NCBI GenBank assembly: GCA_003279685.1
Contig: QCHA01000001.1
Coordinates: 1-64,000, forward strand
Length of the DNA stretch: 64,000 nt
Source of the DNA: Pelagibacteraceae bacterium AG-390-L03
GTDB lineage: Bacteria > Pseudomonadota > Alphaproteobacteria > Pelagibacterales > Pelagibacteraceae
Direction: 5' to 3'
A model generated the notes under the pieces. The model was not told the origin of the DNA. It searched no databases and worked only from the letters and a program-made list of their open reading frames with translations. The position numbers and the translations under genes are program-made. This document shows positions 36,741 through 45,946 of this stretch, one piece after another. How positions within the stretch are numbered: position 1 is the stretch's first letter; each line of letters begins with the position of its first letter.

Positions 36741-37355
36741 TTGATAGAAGAAGGCATAATATTACTCCAAATTATATTCATAGATATTATCTTAGCAGCA
36801 GATAATGCAATTATAATTGGTTTAATAGCTGCTAACTTTGTTCCAAAATATAGAAAACAAATAATTTTATGGGGCGTTGCTGGAGCTCTTGTGTTTAAAG
36901 TTATTTTTGCAATATTTGCTACTTATCTTTTTGAATTCTACTTCATAAAAATTTTAGGAGGATTGCTTCTAATTTGGATTGTTAACGATCTTAGAAAAGA
37001 TTTAGTTGAGATGAAAAATAAAGTTAAAACTCCAATAAAGAAATCAAAATCACCATCCTATATAAACAGTATATACAAAGTATTGTTTGCTGACATTACG
37101 ATTAGTTTTGACAACGTGATTGGAGTTGTCGGTGCAGCTAAAGGTTATTTTGGTTTTATGATTTTTGGCCTTGTTTTATCTGTTGTTTTGACTGGAGCAC
37201 TTGCAACCTATATGGCAAATTATATACAAAAACACATCTGGATTGCCTATGTAGGTTTAATCTTTATTTTAATAGTCGGCTTACAATTAATAATTGGTGG
37301 ATTAGTTGATTTAGAAATACTTAAAATTAATGAGGAATTTATTAAATATTTTTAG
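36741..37355 (+). CDS. TerC-family membrane protein
   Basis: 204 residues, about seven hydrophobic segments: IIFIDIILAADNAIIIGL and VLFADITISFDNVIGVVGAA, the paired acidic membrane motifs (DN) of TerC/YjbE proteins, which are linked to metal (manganese) export and loading of secreted enzymes. No ATG fits; translation appears to start at TTG (36741), just before the first helix. Convergent with panB (0-base gap). Confidence 0.85.
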   Translation: MIEEGIILLQIIFIDIILAADNAIIIGLIAANFVPKYRKQIILWGVAGALVFKVIFAIFATYLFEFYFIKILGGLLLIWIVNDLRKDLVEMKNKVKTPIKKSKSPSYINSIYKVLFADITISFDNVIGVVGAAKGYFGFMIFGLVLSVVLTGALATYMANYIQKHIWIAYVGLIFILIVGLQLIIGGLVDLEILKINEEFIKYF

Positions 37356-38129
37356 TTAATAAGAGTGTTTTTTTAACGGAAACTTTTTATTTCTAACATC
37401 TTTAGCATAAACATTTACAGCTTTTGTTATCTCGTTTCTAATATTTGAATATTTTCTAACAAATCTAACATCTATTGGATTTAGACCTATTAAATCATCA
37501 AATACTAAAATTTGCCCATCACAATTATTTGATGCCCCTATCCCTATAGTTGGAATATTTATTTTTTTAGTAACTATTTTTGCCAAAGATGTTTCCACGC
37601 ATTCTAATACAATTGAAAAAACTCCAGCTGACTCTAATAATTGCGCATCTTTTAAAATTTTATTTCTTTCTGAAATTTTTTTACCTTTAAATTTAAATGT
37701 TTTATCTGTTTGCGGTAAAAGACCCAAATGTCCCATAACAGGGATTTTATTTTTAACTAACATTTTAATTATTTGACAAATTTTCTTACCTCCCTCTAAT
37801 TTTACAGCATCAGATTTTGTTTCAGACATAATTTTTTTTGCATTTTTTAAAGCTTCTTTTGGATTTCTGTATGTGTTATGAGGCATATCAACTACCATTA
37901 AACTCTTTTTAACACCCATCCTTACACTTTTTGAGTGTTCTATCATTACATCCAAACTTACCTGTCTAGTTGATTTATAATTGTATAAAACTGAGCCTAG
38001 AGAGTCTCCTACAAGTATTACATCACAAAGATTATCTAAAATTGTAGCAATATTTTTTGAGTAAGCTGTTAAGCTTACGATCTTAGATTTGTTTTTCTTA
38101 GCAATTAATTCAAGAATTTTTTTTTTCAT
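37356..38129 (-). CDS. panB: 3-methyl-2-oxobutanoate hydroxymethyltransferase
   Basis: First step of pantothenate synthesis: adds a hydroxymethyl group from methylene-tetrahydrofolate to 2-oxoisovalerate. 257 residues: VSLTAYSKNIATILD, metal-site ILVGDSLGSVLY, VVDMPHNTY, DAVKLEGG and GHLGLLPQ. Length is family-typical. It ends exactly after the TerC gene, convergent. Other pan genes are not in the window. Confidence 0.92.
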   Translation of the reverse strand: MKKKILELIAKKNKSKIVSLTAYSKNIATILDNLCDVILVGDSLGSVLYNYKSTRQVSLDVMIEHSKSVRMGVKKSLMVVDMPHNTYRNPKEALKNAKKIMSETKSDAVKLEGGKKICQIIKMLVKNKIPVMGHLGLLPQTDKTFKFKGKKISERNKILKDAQLLESAGVFSIVLECVETSLAKIVTKKINIPTIGIGASNNCDGQILVFDDLIGLNPIDVRFVRKYSNIRNEITKAVNVYAKDVRNKKFPLKKHSY

Positions 38130-38133
38130 CGAC

Positions 38134-38553
38134 TTACCAAGAGCCGGTATTTTCCATCGAGGCCCATGGTTCTTTAGGCTCTAAGTTTCCTTCTTGAAGA
38201 ATTTCTATTGATATTTTGTCTGGAGATCTAACAAATGCCATGTGACCATCTCGTGGCGGTCTATTGATAGTATAGCCCATATCCATCAGTCTTTGACAAG
38301 TTTCATAAATATTATCAACTCTATAAGCTAGATGACCAAAATTTCTTGAACCCTCTCCAAGTTCATCGCCATCCCAGTTATATGTTAGTTCAATTTCTGC
38401 TTTTTCATCATTTGGAGCAGCAAGAAAGATTAAAGTAAACCTACCCTTTTCATGTTCCATACGTCTTGTTTCTTTTAAACCCAATCCTTCACAAAAAAAT
38501 TTTAAAGAATCCTCGACATTTTTAATTCTGATCATTGTGTGTAAATATTTCAT
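38134..38553 (-). CDS. gloA: lactoylglutathione lyase (glyoxalase I)
   Basis: VOC-fold metalloenzyme converting the methylglyoxal-glutathione adduct to lactoylglutathione. 139 residues; metal ligands by comparison with E. coli GloA: His5 (LHTMIRI), Glu55 (AEIELTYNW), His74 (FGHLAYRV) and Glu117 (ISIEILQ). Four bases upstream of panB in the same direction. Confidence 0.9.
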   Translation of the reverse strand: MKYLHTMIRIKNVEDSLKFFCEGLGLKETRRMEHEKGRFTLIFLAAPNDEKAEIELTYNWDGDELGEGSRNFGHLAYRVDNIYETCQRLMDMGYTINRPPRDGHMAFVRSPDKISIEILQEGNLEPKEPWASMENTGSW

Positions 38554-38576
38554 ATAATTAATTTATAGTTATAAAA

Positions 38577-40139
38577 CTATTCTAATTCAATAGTGCTTGG
38601 TGGTTTTGAGGTAATATCATACACAACTCTATTAATGCCTCTTATGCTATTCACTATTTGATTGGAAATTGTTTCCATAAAAGACTTTTTAAACTCATAA
38701 AAATCTGCAGTCATTCCATCTTCTGATGTAATTGCCCTTAACAAACATAGATATTCATAAGTGCGGTTATCACCCATAACACCTACTGTTTTCACTGGTA
38801 GTAAAGCAGCATAAGCTTGCCAAATCTTGTGGTAAAGACCATGATCCTTCAAAGCTTGAATAAAATAATAATCAGCTTCTTTTAGAATTTTAATTTTATC
38901 ATTAGTTATTAAACCAGGCATTCTAATTGCCAAACCAGGTCCTGGGAAAGGATGTCTAGAAATAATATCTTTACTTAAATTTAATTCTAAGCCTAGTTTT
39001 CTTACTTCATCTTTAAAAAGAAACTTTAAAGGTTCTATAAGTCTTAATTTCATATTTTTAGGAAGTCCGCCAACATTATGATGAGATTTAATTTTTGATG
39101 TTTGACTTCCTGTCACGGATTTACTTTCAATTAAATCTGGGTAAAGAGTTCCTTGAGCTAAGAATTTTACATTTTTTATTCTTTTTGCATATCTTTCAAA
39201 TATTTTAATAAAAAGATTACCAATAATTTTTCTTTTTTTCTCAGGATCAGAAACATTGTGTAGTTTTTTTAAAAACTCTTTTTCTGCATTTACATAAATT
39301 AAATTCATTTTTAGGCGCTTCTTAAAAGTCTGCACAACCTGCACCTCTTCATTTTTTCTCAAAAGACCCGTATTGACAAAAATACAATATAGTTTTTTAC
39401 CAATCGCTTTATTGAGTAATTGAGCTACTACACTGCTATCAACGCCCCCTGATAAAGCACAAATAACTTTTTCTGATCCAACTTGATTTTTAACTTCTTT
39501 AATAAGTTGAATTTTTTGATCCTTAGAAGACCAATTACGTTTAATTTTACATATTAAAAAAATAAAATTACTTATCAATTTTTTACCATTTTCTGTATGT
39601 GTTACTTCTGGGTGAAATTGAATCCCATAAAATTTTTTTAACTTGTTCTCTACAATTGCAAATTTTGAATTAGTACTGGAAGCTATTACTTTAAAGTTTT
39701 TTGGAAGTCTAGATACTTGATCAGCATGACTCATCCAAACTTTTTTTGATTTTTGTTTATTAAAAAAATTCTTTATTAAAAGACTTCCATTTTTTTTATA
39801 TATATTTGCTAATCCAAATTCTCTGTGTTTTGATTGTTTTACCCTTCCACCATTCAGTTTAGAAAGGATTTGATGACCAAAACAAATACCTAAAATAGGA
39901 ATATTCAAATTTATAATTTTTTTATCAAAAGAATATTTGTTTATTTGATAAACATTTAGTGGGCCTCCAGATAGAATTATTCCTTTAATAGTTTGATCAA
40001 TATCTTTTAGCTTTATTTTTTTATGACTTATAATTTCAGAAAAAACACCTAATTCTCTTATTCTTCTTGCAATTAACTGGGTAAATTGAGAACCAAAATC
40101 TATAATTAAGATTTTATTAAGATTTTGATCAAGACTCAT
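38577..40139 (-). CDS. guaA: GMP synthase (glutamine-hydrolysing)
   Basis: Makes GMP from XMP. 520 residues: class I amidotransferase half ([25 protein letters not shown] with the nucleophile Cys, and FHPEVTHT), the PP-loop [15 protein letters not shown], and the C-terminal dimer domain ([31 protein letters not shown]). The usual GICYG is GICFG here. Overlaps the TPR gene by 11 bases in the guaB-TPR-guaA set. Confidence 0.96.
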   Translation of the reverse strand: MSLDQNLNKILIIDFGSQFTQLIARRIRELGVFSEIISHKKIKLKDIDQTIKGIILSGGPLNVYQINKYSFDKKIINLNIPILGICFGHQILSKLNGGRVKQSKHREFGLANIYKKNGSLLIKNFFNKQKSKKVWMSHADQVSRLPKNFKVIASSTNSKFAIVENKLKKFYGIQFHPEVTHTENGKKLISNFIFLICKIKRNWSSKDQKIQLIKEVKNQVGSEKVICALSGGVDSSVVAQLLNKAIGKKLYCIFVNTGLLRKNEEVQVVQTFKKRLKMNLIYVNAEKEFLKKLHNVSDPEKKRKIIGNLFIKIFERYAKRIKNVKFLAQGTLYPDLIESKSVTGSQTSKIKSHHNVGGLPKNMKLRLIEPLKFLFKDEVRKLGLELNLSKDIISRHPFPGPGLAIRMPGLITNDKIKILKEADYYFIQALKDHGLYHKIWQAYAALLPVKTVGVMGDNRTYEYLCLLRAITSEDGMTADFYEFKKSFMETISNQIVNSIRGINRVVYDITSKPPSTIELE

Positions 40140-40566
40140 TTTTTGGTTCTATATTTTTAAGGGACTCTTGAATTTCATCGTTTTCATCACATAATTTTTT
40201 ACAAACTTTTACAAATGTTTCAGAAAGATCTTTAACTTTTGCATAATTTGATTTCTTTAAAGCTATTTTCATCAACATTAAAATGGCTTCTTCATTATTT
40301 GGCTCTATCAACAATGCTGTATCTAAATTATATTCTTCTTTTCTTTGATTTTCCTCATGATTATATATTTTTGCTAAATATAAATATGATTTTGCATCCT
40401 TTGGATTAAAGACTATATTTCGCTCTAAAAGAAAACGCGCATCATCATACTCTTTATCTTGATACATTTTTAATGCTTCATCAAAAAAGTTTTCTTTGCT
40501 TGATACTATGTTTGCAGAAAAAACTAGAAATAATATTAAAGTAATTATTTTAAAAATGTTTTTCAT
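40129..40566 (-). CDS. secreted TPR-like protein between guaB and guaA
   Basis: 145 residues with a signal peptide ([20 protein letters not shown]) and two to three TPR-like units ([57 protein letters not shown]). Probably periplasmic; function unknown. It overlaps the guaB stop by one base and guaA by 11, so it is translated with the GMP genes, which looks accidental for its job rather than functional. Confidence 0.75.
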   Translation of the reverse strand: MKNIFKIITLILFLVFSANIVSSKENFFDEALKMYQDKEYDDARFLLERNIVFNPKDAKSYLYLAKIYNHEENQRKEEYNLDTALLIEPNNEEAILMLMKIALKKSNYAKVKDLSETFVKVCKKLCDENDEIQESLKNIEPKNES

Positions 40567-41642
40567 TAATATTTGCTATCGTTTTTAACCATATCTACAT
40601 TATGAACCATACTTTCATAAAACCCTGCTTTAGTAATCTTAACAAAGTTTGGTTTTACTCTTAGTTTTATAATATTTCTTGAGCCAAGATAGCCCATAGA
40701 TGATCTTAGTCCACCAATCAATTTATAAATAATGCTCTCAACATCGCCTTTGTATTTTGCAAATCCTTCAACACCTTCAGGAACATATTTGGATGAGTCT
40801 TTTTGTTTGGTTTGAAAATATCTATCTGCTGATCCTTTATTCATAGCTCCTACTGAACCCATTCCTCGAAAGCTTTTAAATAATTTTCCATTTTTGTTAA
40901 TTAATTTTCCTGGTGCCTCATCTGTGCCAGCAAATAATGATCCTATCATAATAGCATCAGCTCCTGCTGCAAAGGCTTTTGCTAGATCTCCTGAATATTT
41001 TATTCCTCCATCTGAGATAATTTTTACATTTTTATTTTTTAATCCATTCCTTACTGACAAAATTGCACTTAACTGTGGAACACCAATTCCAGCAACTAAT
41101 CTTGTTGTGCAAATTGAGCCAGGTCCAATTCCAACTTTAATAATATCGACACCTAATTTAATCAAAAATTTAGCAGCTTCGGGTGTTGCTATATTTCCAG
41201 CACATAAAGCAGCTTGTTTGTTTTTAAATTTTTTAATATATTTAATTATCTCTCCCACTTTTTTTGTATGTCCATGAGCTGTATCGACTACTATTAAATC
41301 GACACCTTCTTTAATTATTGCTTCAGCTCTCTTAAATTCATTTGGTCCAGCGCCAACTGCAGCACCTACTAATAATTTTTGTTTTTTTACCTTTTTAATC
41401 TCTAAAATTTGGTTTTTAATATCTAAATTTCTATGAATAACCCCTATTCCTCCTGATTTAGCTATTGCAATTGCCATTTTGCTCTCCGTTACCGTATCCA
41501 TTGCAGATGACAAAAGTGGGATTTTAAGTTCAAGATTTTTTGTTAATTGAACACCTGTATTAACCTCAGAAGGTAGTATTTCAGAGTATTTTGGAGCTAA
41601 TGTGACATCATCAAAGGTAAGTGCTTCTTTTATAGGAACCAT
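40566..41642 (-). CDS. guaB: IMP dehydrogenase lacking the CBS domains
   Basis: Oxidises IMP to XMP with NAD, the committed step to GMP. 358 residues instead of the usual ~490. The catalytic barrel is intact: LTFDDVTLAPKYSEILP, SSAMDTVTESKMAIAIAKSGGIGVIHRN, VDTAHGH, the active Cys178 in GIGPGSICTTR, and FRGMGSVGAMNKGSADRYF. The regulatory CBS pair that normally sits between MSIE...EVKK and GAAVG is gone (the chain runs from KKVKKQK straight to LLVGAAVG at residues 84-96). Likely active but without CBS-mediated nucleotide control. Confidence 0.93.
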   Translation of the reverse strand: MVPIKEALTFDDVTLAPKYSEILPSEVNTGVQLTKNLELKIPLLSSAMDTVTESKMAIAIAKSGGIGVIHRNLDIKNQILEIKKVKKQKLLVGAAVGAGPNEFKRAEAIIKEGVDLIVVDTAHGHTKKVGEIIKYIKKFKNKQAALCAGNIATPEAAKFLIKLGVDIIKVGIGPGSICTTRLVAGIGVPQLSAILSVRNGLKNKNVKIISDGGIKYSGDLAKAFAAGADAIMIGSLFAGTDEAPGKLINKNGKLFKSFRGMGSVGAMNKGSADRYFQTKQKDSSKYVPEGVEGFAKYKGDVESIIYKLIGGLRSSMGYLGSRNIIKLRVKPNFVKITKAGFYESMVHNVDMVKNDSKY

Positions 41643-41679
41643 AATCTTTTATATACGATTCCTTTCAAAATTAAAGTCT

Positions 41680-42291
41680 CTATCTAAGTTTACAACAGAT
41701 TATAAAACTTTCTTTAGAGTCTTTTCTGCTAGATTTTGGTTTAAAAACCTTAACTTCTTTAAAATATTTTTTTCCTTCTGCGACTATTTCGTTAAATGTT
41801 CCACCCATAAAAATTTTTGAAATGAAGTAACCGTTATCTTTTAATTGATCTTTTGCAAAAAACATCGCCTCCTTACAAAGCTCACCTGTTTGAATAGAAT
41901 CTATATTTTTAATACCTGTCGTATTCACAGCCATATCTGACATAACGACATCTATTTTATCTTTTATATGTTTTTTAATTTCATCTTGAACACTTTCATC
42001 AGTAAAATCACCTTGGATTTGAACAGTATTCCCAATAGGGTCCATTTCTTTTAAATCAATTGAGATTAATCTACCACTTTTTGCAGTTTTTGCTGCATAT
42101 TGAGACCAGCTACCTGGAGCTGCTCCTATATCAATAATTGAAATACCACCTTTAAAGATCTTAAATTTTTCATCTATTTCAATTAATTTATATGCTGATC
42201 TTGCTCTATATCCATCAACTTTTGATTGCCTAACAAAGGCATCTCTTCTTTGTTTATTTACCCAATTTTTAGAAATCTTATTTTTTTTCAA
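41680..42291 (-). CDS. rlmE: 23S rRNA 2'-O-methyltransferase RlmE (FtsJ)
   Basis: Methylates U2552 of 23S rRNA. 203 residues: RSAYKLIEIDEKFKIFK, SAM site IDIGAAPGSWSQYAA, VVMSDMAVNTTGI and the KPKSSRKDSKESFIICCKLR C-terminus, all RrmJ/FtsJ hallmarks. Starts one base after the glycosyltransferase-like gene stop; 37 bases from guaB. Confidence 0.93.
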   Translation of the reverse strand: MKKNKISKNWVNKQRRDAFVRQSKVDGYRARSAYKLIEIDEKFKIFKGGISIIDIGAAPGSWSQYAAKTAKSGRLISIDLKEMDPIGNTVQIQGDFTDESVQDEIKKHIKDKIDVVMSDMAVNTTGIKNIDSIQTGELCKEAMFFAKDQLKDNGYFISKIFMGGTFNEIVAEGKKYFKEVKVFKPKSSRKDSKESFIICCKLR

Positions 42292-43197
42292 TTAATTATT
42301 AAATCTGAGTTTTTTTTTTATGATTTCACCGTCTAGACATTCAATTCTGCTAAGAAAATTTTTATTATTTCTTATCTTATCATTATGTTTTCCCGCAAAA
42401 TGTACAATTCCAATTTCATGATTTGGTAGGTATGGTTCAACTAAAGTATTTCTTTTTTTATCGTACTTCATTCCATTAAAACCAATTTGTGTCCAATTGC
42501 AATAAGCTGGGAGTATCTCTACAGGTAATTTATTATGATAAATTGTTATATTAAGTGCAATTTGATCTGAACCCCAAACTTTTCCTGACTTTAATGATTC
42601 TTCTAAATTTTTTCTCCAAACTTCCCAATGAGGGGCATCATATGCTAAAGCAAAAACACCAGCGTTTAAATGAGGTTTTAATGCTACCTCTCTTGCAATT
42701 TTTTCAGAAAAACCTGAAGCTTTTGCGTGTTTATAATTTTGAGATTTAATTCTTGCAAAACTTCCAATTACCCATTCTGCTCTTAGGACTCTTCCATAAG
42801 ATCTATCAGCAGATGTTGATATTGATAATTTTTTATTTTCACAGCCTGTGAAATATAATTCTACTGCTTCCCAAGAATTTACCCAAGCATCTGCGTCTAT
42901 CCACATATACTTTTCATAATTTGGAAAATATTCTGTAAGAAATGCTCTTGTTATTAGACTTTTGAGCCATTTTTTACCCATTGTTCTAAATTGACTTATT
43001 TTGATATCCCAATCAGAAGATTTTATTTCATCAACTTTAGGTTTTAAAATTTTTTTTTGTTCTTCTGTCAATCCACCATCTAAAATGCAAATTGCTGTAT
43101 TGTTACTCTTTTTAAAACGCTTTATAGAATCCACTAATTCATTAAGTAATTCAAAATAATTTGAGTCTGCAAGAGATATAATGACATTTTTTTTCAT
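42292..43197 (-). CDS. putative glycosyltransferase, GT-A type
   Basis: 301 residues resembling nucleotide-sugar transferases: a DADAW (DxD-type) metal motif in YEKYMWIDADAWVNSWEA, a preceding ICILDGGLTEEQKKIL stretch, and downstream PHLNAGVFALA and SDQIALNITIY blocks like GT8 and related families. Acceptor and sugar unknown. It overlaps the pssA stop by one base and touches rlmE, so it lies in a dense housekeeping cluster with phospholipid genes. Confidence 0.6.
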   Translation of the reverse strand: MKKNVIISLADSNYFELLNELVDSIKRFKKSNNTAICILDGGLTEEQKKILKPKVDEIKSSDWDIKISQFRTMGKKWLKSLITRAFLTEYFPNYEKYMWIDADAWVNSWEAVELYFTGCENKKLSISTSADRSYGRVLRAEWVIGSFARIKSQNYKHAKASGFSEKIAREVALKPHLNAGVFALAYDAPHWEVWRKNLEESLKSGKVWGSDQIALNITIYHNKLPVEILPAYCNWTQIGFNGMKYDKKRNTLVEPYLPNHEIGIVHFAGKHNDKIRNNKNFLSRIECLDGEIIKKKLRFNN

Positions 43198-44003
43198 TAT
43201 AATACATCTTCTAAATCATCATCATCTTCTGCTAAGTTTTTATCTAAATTTTGTCTTTTTAATTTTTGATAATGAAAAAAACTAATTGGTAGCATGAATA
43301 AATAAATAATTGAGCTTATTGCTATAACGTTAAAAGGAAAAATTAATAGTAATCCAAAAAATAAAACAATTCCAAATAATAAAAAGATAGTAGCTTTTCT
43401 TTGAATAACAATTTTTTTAAATGAATAACTTGGAAATTTACTTATCAAAAGTAAAGAGGTTGCGATAAAAAAAGTTGGTACAACAATATCATAGTTAATC
43501 GTGATAATATTAAAATCTGTTGAACTTATAATTAAAGGTGTCAAAACTAAAATCCCACCAGCTGGTGACGGAACACCTTCAAAAAAATTGTCCCTCCAAG
43601 AAGGTTCCTGGTTAGAATTAACATTAAATCTTGCTAACCTTAAAGCTACGCAAATTACATAAATTAAGCATACCAGCCAGCCAAATCTACCCAAGGTATT
43701 TAGCTTCCAAAAATACATGATAAATGCTGGTGCTACACCAAAACTAATCATATCAGTCAAAGAATCTAATTCTTTACCGACTTTTGATGTCCCTTTAATT
43801 AATCTTGCAATTCTACCATCCAGCCCGTCTATAAGAGCAGCAAAAATTATTGCTATAACTGCAAATTCAAATTTACCATCTAGTGCAAATCTAATTGACG
43901 TTAACCCAATACAAACTCCAATTAAAGTAAGCATATTAGGTAAAATTACTCTAGCTTTTTTTTTATCTGTTATAATTTTTAAATTATTTTTAGGTTGTTC
44001 CAT
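43197..44003 (-). CDS. pssA: CDP-diacylglycerol-serine O-phosphatidyltransferase
   Basis: Makes phosphatidylserine in the membrane. 268 residues, about eight hydrophobic segments, with the CDP-alcohol phosphotransferase motif (DGLDGRIARLIKGTSKVGKE followed by LDSLTD). Followed upstream by psd, the next enzyme of the pathway, so the pair makes phosphatidylethanolamine. Acidic C-terminal tail (EDDDDLEDVL). Confidence 0.93.
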   Translation of the reverse strand: MEQPKNNLKIITDKKKARVILPNMLTLIGVCIGLTSIRFALDGKFEFAVIAIIFAALIDGLDGRIARLIKGTSKVGKELDSLTDMISFGVAPAFIMYFWKLNTLGRFGWLVCLIYVICVALRLARFNVNSNQEPSWRDNFFEGVPSPAGGILVLTPLIISSTDFNIITINYDIVVPTFFIATSLLLISKFPSYSFKKIVIQRKATIFLLFGIVLFFGLLLIFPFNVIAISSIIYLFMLPISFFHYQKLKRQNLDKNLAEDDDDLEDVL

Positions 44004-44005
44004 TT

Positions 44006-44653
44006 TTATTTTTTAGCTAAAAGAGTTTCACCTGAAATTGTTTTTTGCCCAACTTTAACTAATGGTTCATAGTTTTCATAATAAACATCTGCGCGACTTC
44101 CAAATCTAATCATTCCAATTCTATCGCCTTGATTAAGTTCTTGACCATTATCTGTTTCACAAACTATCCTTCGTGCAATTAATCCAGCTATTTGAACTAC
44201 AATTATATCATTTCCACTTTTATCTTTTATTTTATAATAATTTCTTTCATTATCCTTGCTTGCTTTGTCTAATGATGCATTAAAGAATTTTCCTGGTTTA
44301 TATAAAATTTCTTCAACTTTTCCTGAACATGGTGTTCTGTTGACATGACAATCAAAAACATTCATAAATATACTTATTTTTTTAAATCTTTTATTTTCTA
44401 AACCAACTTCCTTTGGTCCATCTACTTCTTCAACTTTTATTACTTCACCATCAGCAGGACTTACTAGATAATTGTCATCTTCAATTATAACTCTTACAGG
44501 ATCTCTGAAAAAATAATAAACCCAAACAGTCAATAGCAAACCGATTGTTCCTAAAAAACCACTTATGAATAATAAAACAAGTGTAACAAATCCTGCTATG
44601 ACTAAAAATTTATAGCCTTCTGTATGTATCGGTGGAAATATCTTGCTAAACAT
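44006..44653 (-). CDS. psd: phosphatidylserine decarboxylase
   Basis: Converts phosphatidylserine to phosphatidylethanolamine. 215 residues of the short type; two N-terminal hydrophobic segments, YLVSPADGEVIKVE, FMNVFDCHVNRTPCSG and the self-cleavage Gly-Ser in MIRFGSRADVYY that yields the pyruvoyl group. First gene of psd-pssA, 2-base gap. Confidence 0.93.
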   Translation of the reverse strand: MFSKIFPPIHTEGYKFLVIAGFVTLVLLFISGFLGTIGLLLTVWVYYFFRDPVRVIIEDDNYLVSPADGEVIKVEEVDGPKEVGLENKRFKKISIFMNVFDCHVNRTPCSGKVEEILYKPGKFFNASLDKASKDNERNYYKIKDKSGNDIIVVQIAGLIARRIVCETDNGQELNQGDRIGMIRFGSRADVYYENYEPLVKVGQKTISGETLLAKK

Positions 44654-44731
44654 ATTCTTCTATTTGCTAATTTTTGATTAATATGTATATAAACCAATCA
44701 AATTCAATTAATAAGATAATTTTTTATTTTA

Positions 44732-45946
44732 ATGAGTAAAATCAAGGTAAATAACCCAGTCGTTGAACTAAATGGTGATGAAATGACTCGTATTATATGG
44801 GAGTTCATTAAGAATAAGCTAATCCTACCGTATATAGATCTTGGAATAGAATATTACGACCTCGGTATGAAAAGTAGGGATAATACAGACGATCAAATCA
44901 CAATAGACTCAGCAAATGCTATAAAAAAAATTGGTGTTGGAATTAAATGTGCAACAATTACTCCTGATGAAGCTCGAGTTGAAGAATTTGATTTAAAGAA
45001 AATGTGGAGATCTCCTAATGGAACTATAAGAAATATTATAGGAGGTACAGTTTTCAGAGAGCCTATCATTTGTAAAAATATTCCTAAACTTGTGCCGTCT
45101 TGGACTGATCCAGTAATTATTGGAAGACATGCTTTTGGAGACCAATATAGAGCAACAGATTTTAAAGTGCCTGGAAAAGGTAAGATGGAAATTAAGTGGA
45201 CATCTGAAGATGGAAAAGATGAATTAAAATACGAAGTATTTAACTTTACAGGTCCAGGCGTTGCACTTTCAATGTACAACTTAGATAAATCTATTGAAGA
45301 CTTTGCAAGGTCTTGTTTTAGTTATGGATTAATTAAAAAATGGCCTGTTTACATGTCTACAAAAAATACAATTTTAAAACAATATGACGGTAGATTTAAG
45401 GATATATTTCAAGAAATTTTTGAAAAAGAATATAAAACAGATTTTGAAAAAAATAACCTTACATACGAACACAGATTAATTGATGATATGGTTGCATGTG
45501 CAATGAAGTGGAGTGGTAAATATATTTGGGCATGTAAAAACTACGATGGTGATGTTCAGTCTGATACAATGGCACAAGGTTATGGCTCTTTAGGATTAAT
45601 GACTAGTACATTATTAACACCTGATGGAAAAGTTATGGAGGCTGAAGCTGCCCATGGAACAGTTACAAGACATTACAGAATGTATCAACAAGGTAAAGAG
45701 ACTTCAACTAATCCAATCGCATCTATTTTTGCTTGGACAAGAGGATTAGCTCACAGAGGAAAACTTGATAATAATGATGAGCTAATTAAATTTGCACAAA
45801 CTATTGAGAAAGTTTGTATTGAATGTGTTGAAAATGGTGCGATGACAAAAGATTTAGCAATTCTTATAGGTCCTTCAAGCAAATATTTAACTACTAATCA
45901 ATTCTTAGATGAAATTGATGGTAATCTTAAAAAGAAATTAAATTAA
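44732..45946 (+). CDS. icd: NADP-dependent isocitrate dehydrogenase
   Basis: Oxidative decarboxylation of isocitrate in the TCA cycle, giving NADPH. 404 residues of the eukaryote-like homodimeric type: [16 protein letters not shown], the substrate segment [47 protein letters not shown] and [12 protein letters not shown]. Its 3' end overlaps the convergent alaS stop by 9 bases. Confidence 0.96.
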   Translation: MSKIKVNNPVVELNGDEMTRIIWEFIKNKLILPYIDLGIEYYDLGMKSRDNTDDQITIDSANAIKKIGVGIKCATITPDEARVEEFDLKKMWRSPNGTIRNIIGGTVFREPIICKNIPKLVPSWTDPVIIGRHAFGDQYRATDFKVPGKGKMEIKWTSEDGKDELKYEVFNFTGPGVALSMYNLDKSIEDFARSCFSYGLIKKWPVYMSTKNTILKQYDGRFKDIFQEIFEKEYKTDFEKNNLTYEHRLIDDMVACAMKWSGKYIWACKNYDGDVQSDTMAQGYGSLGLMTSTLLTPDGKVMEAEAAHGTVTRHYRMYQQGKETSTNPIASIFAWTRGLAHRGKLDNNDELIKFAQTIEKVCIECVENGAMTKDLAILIGPSSKYLTTNQFLDEIDGNLKKKLN

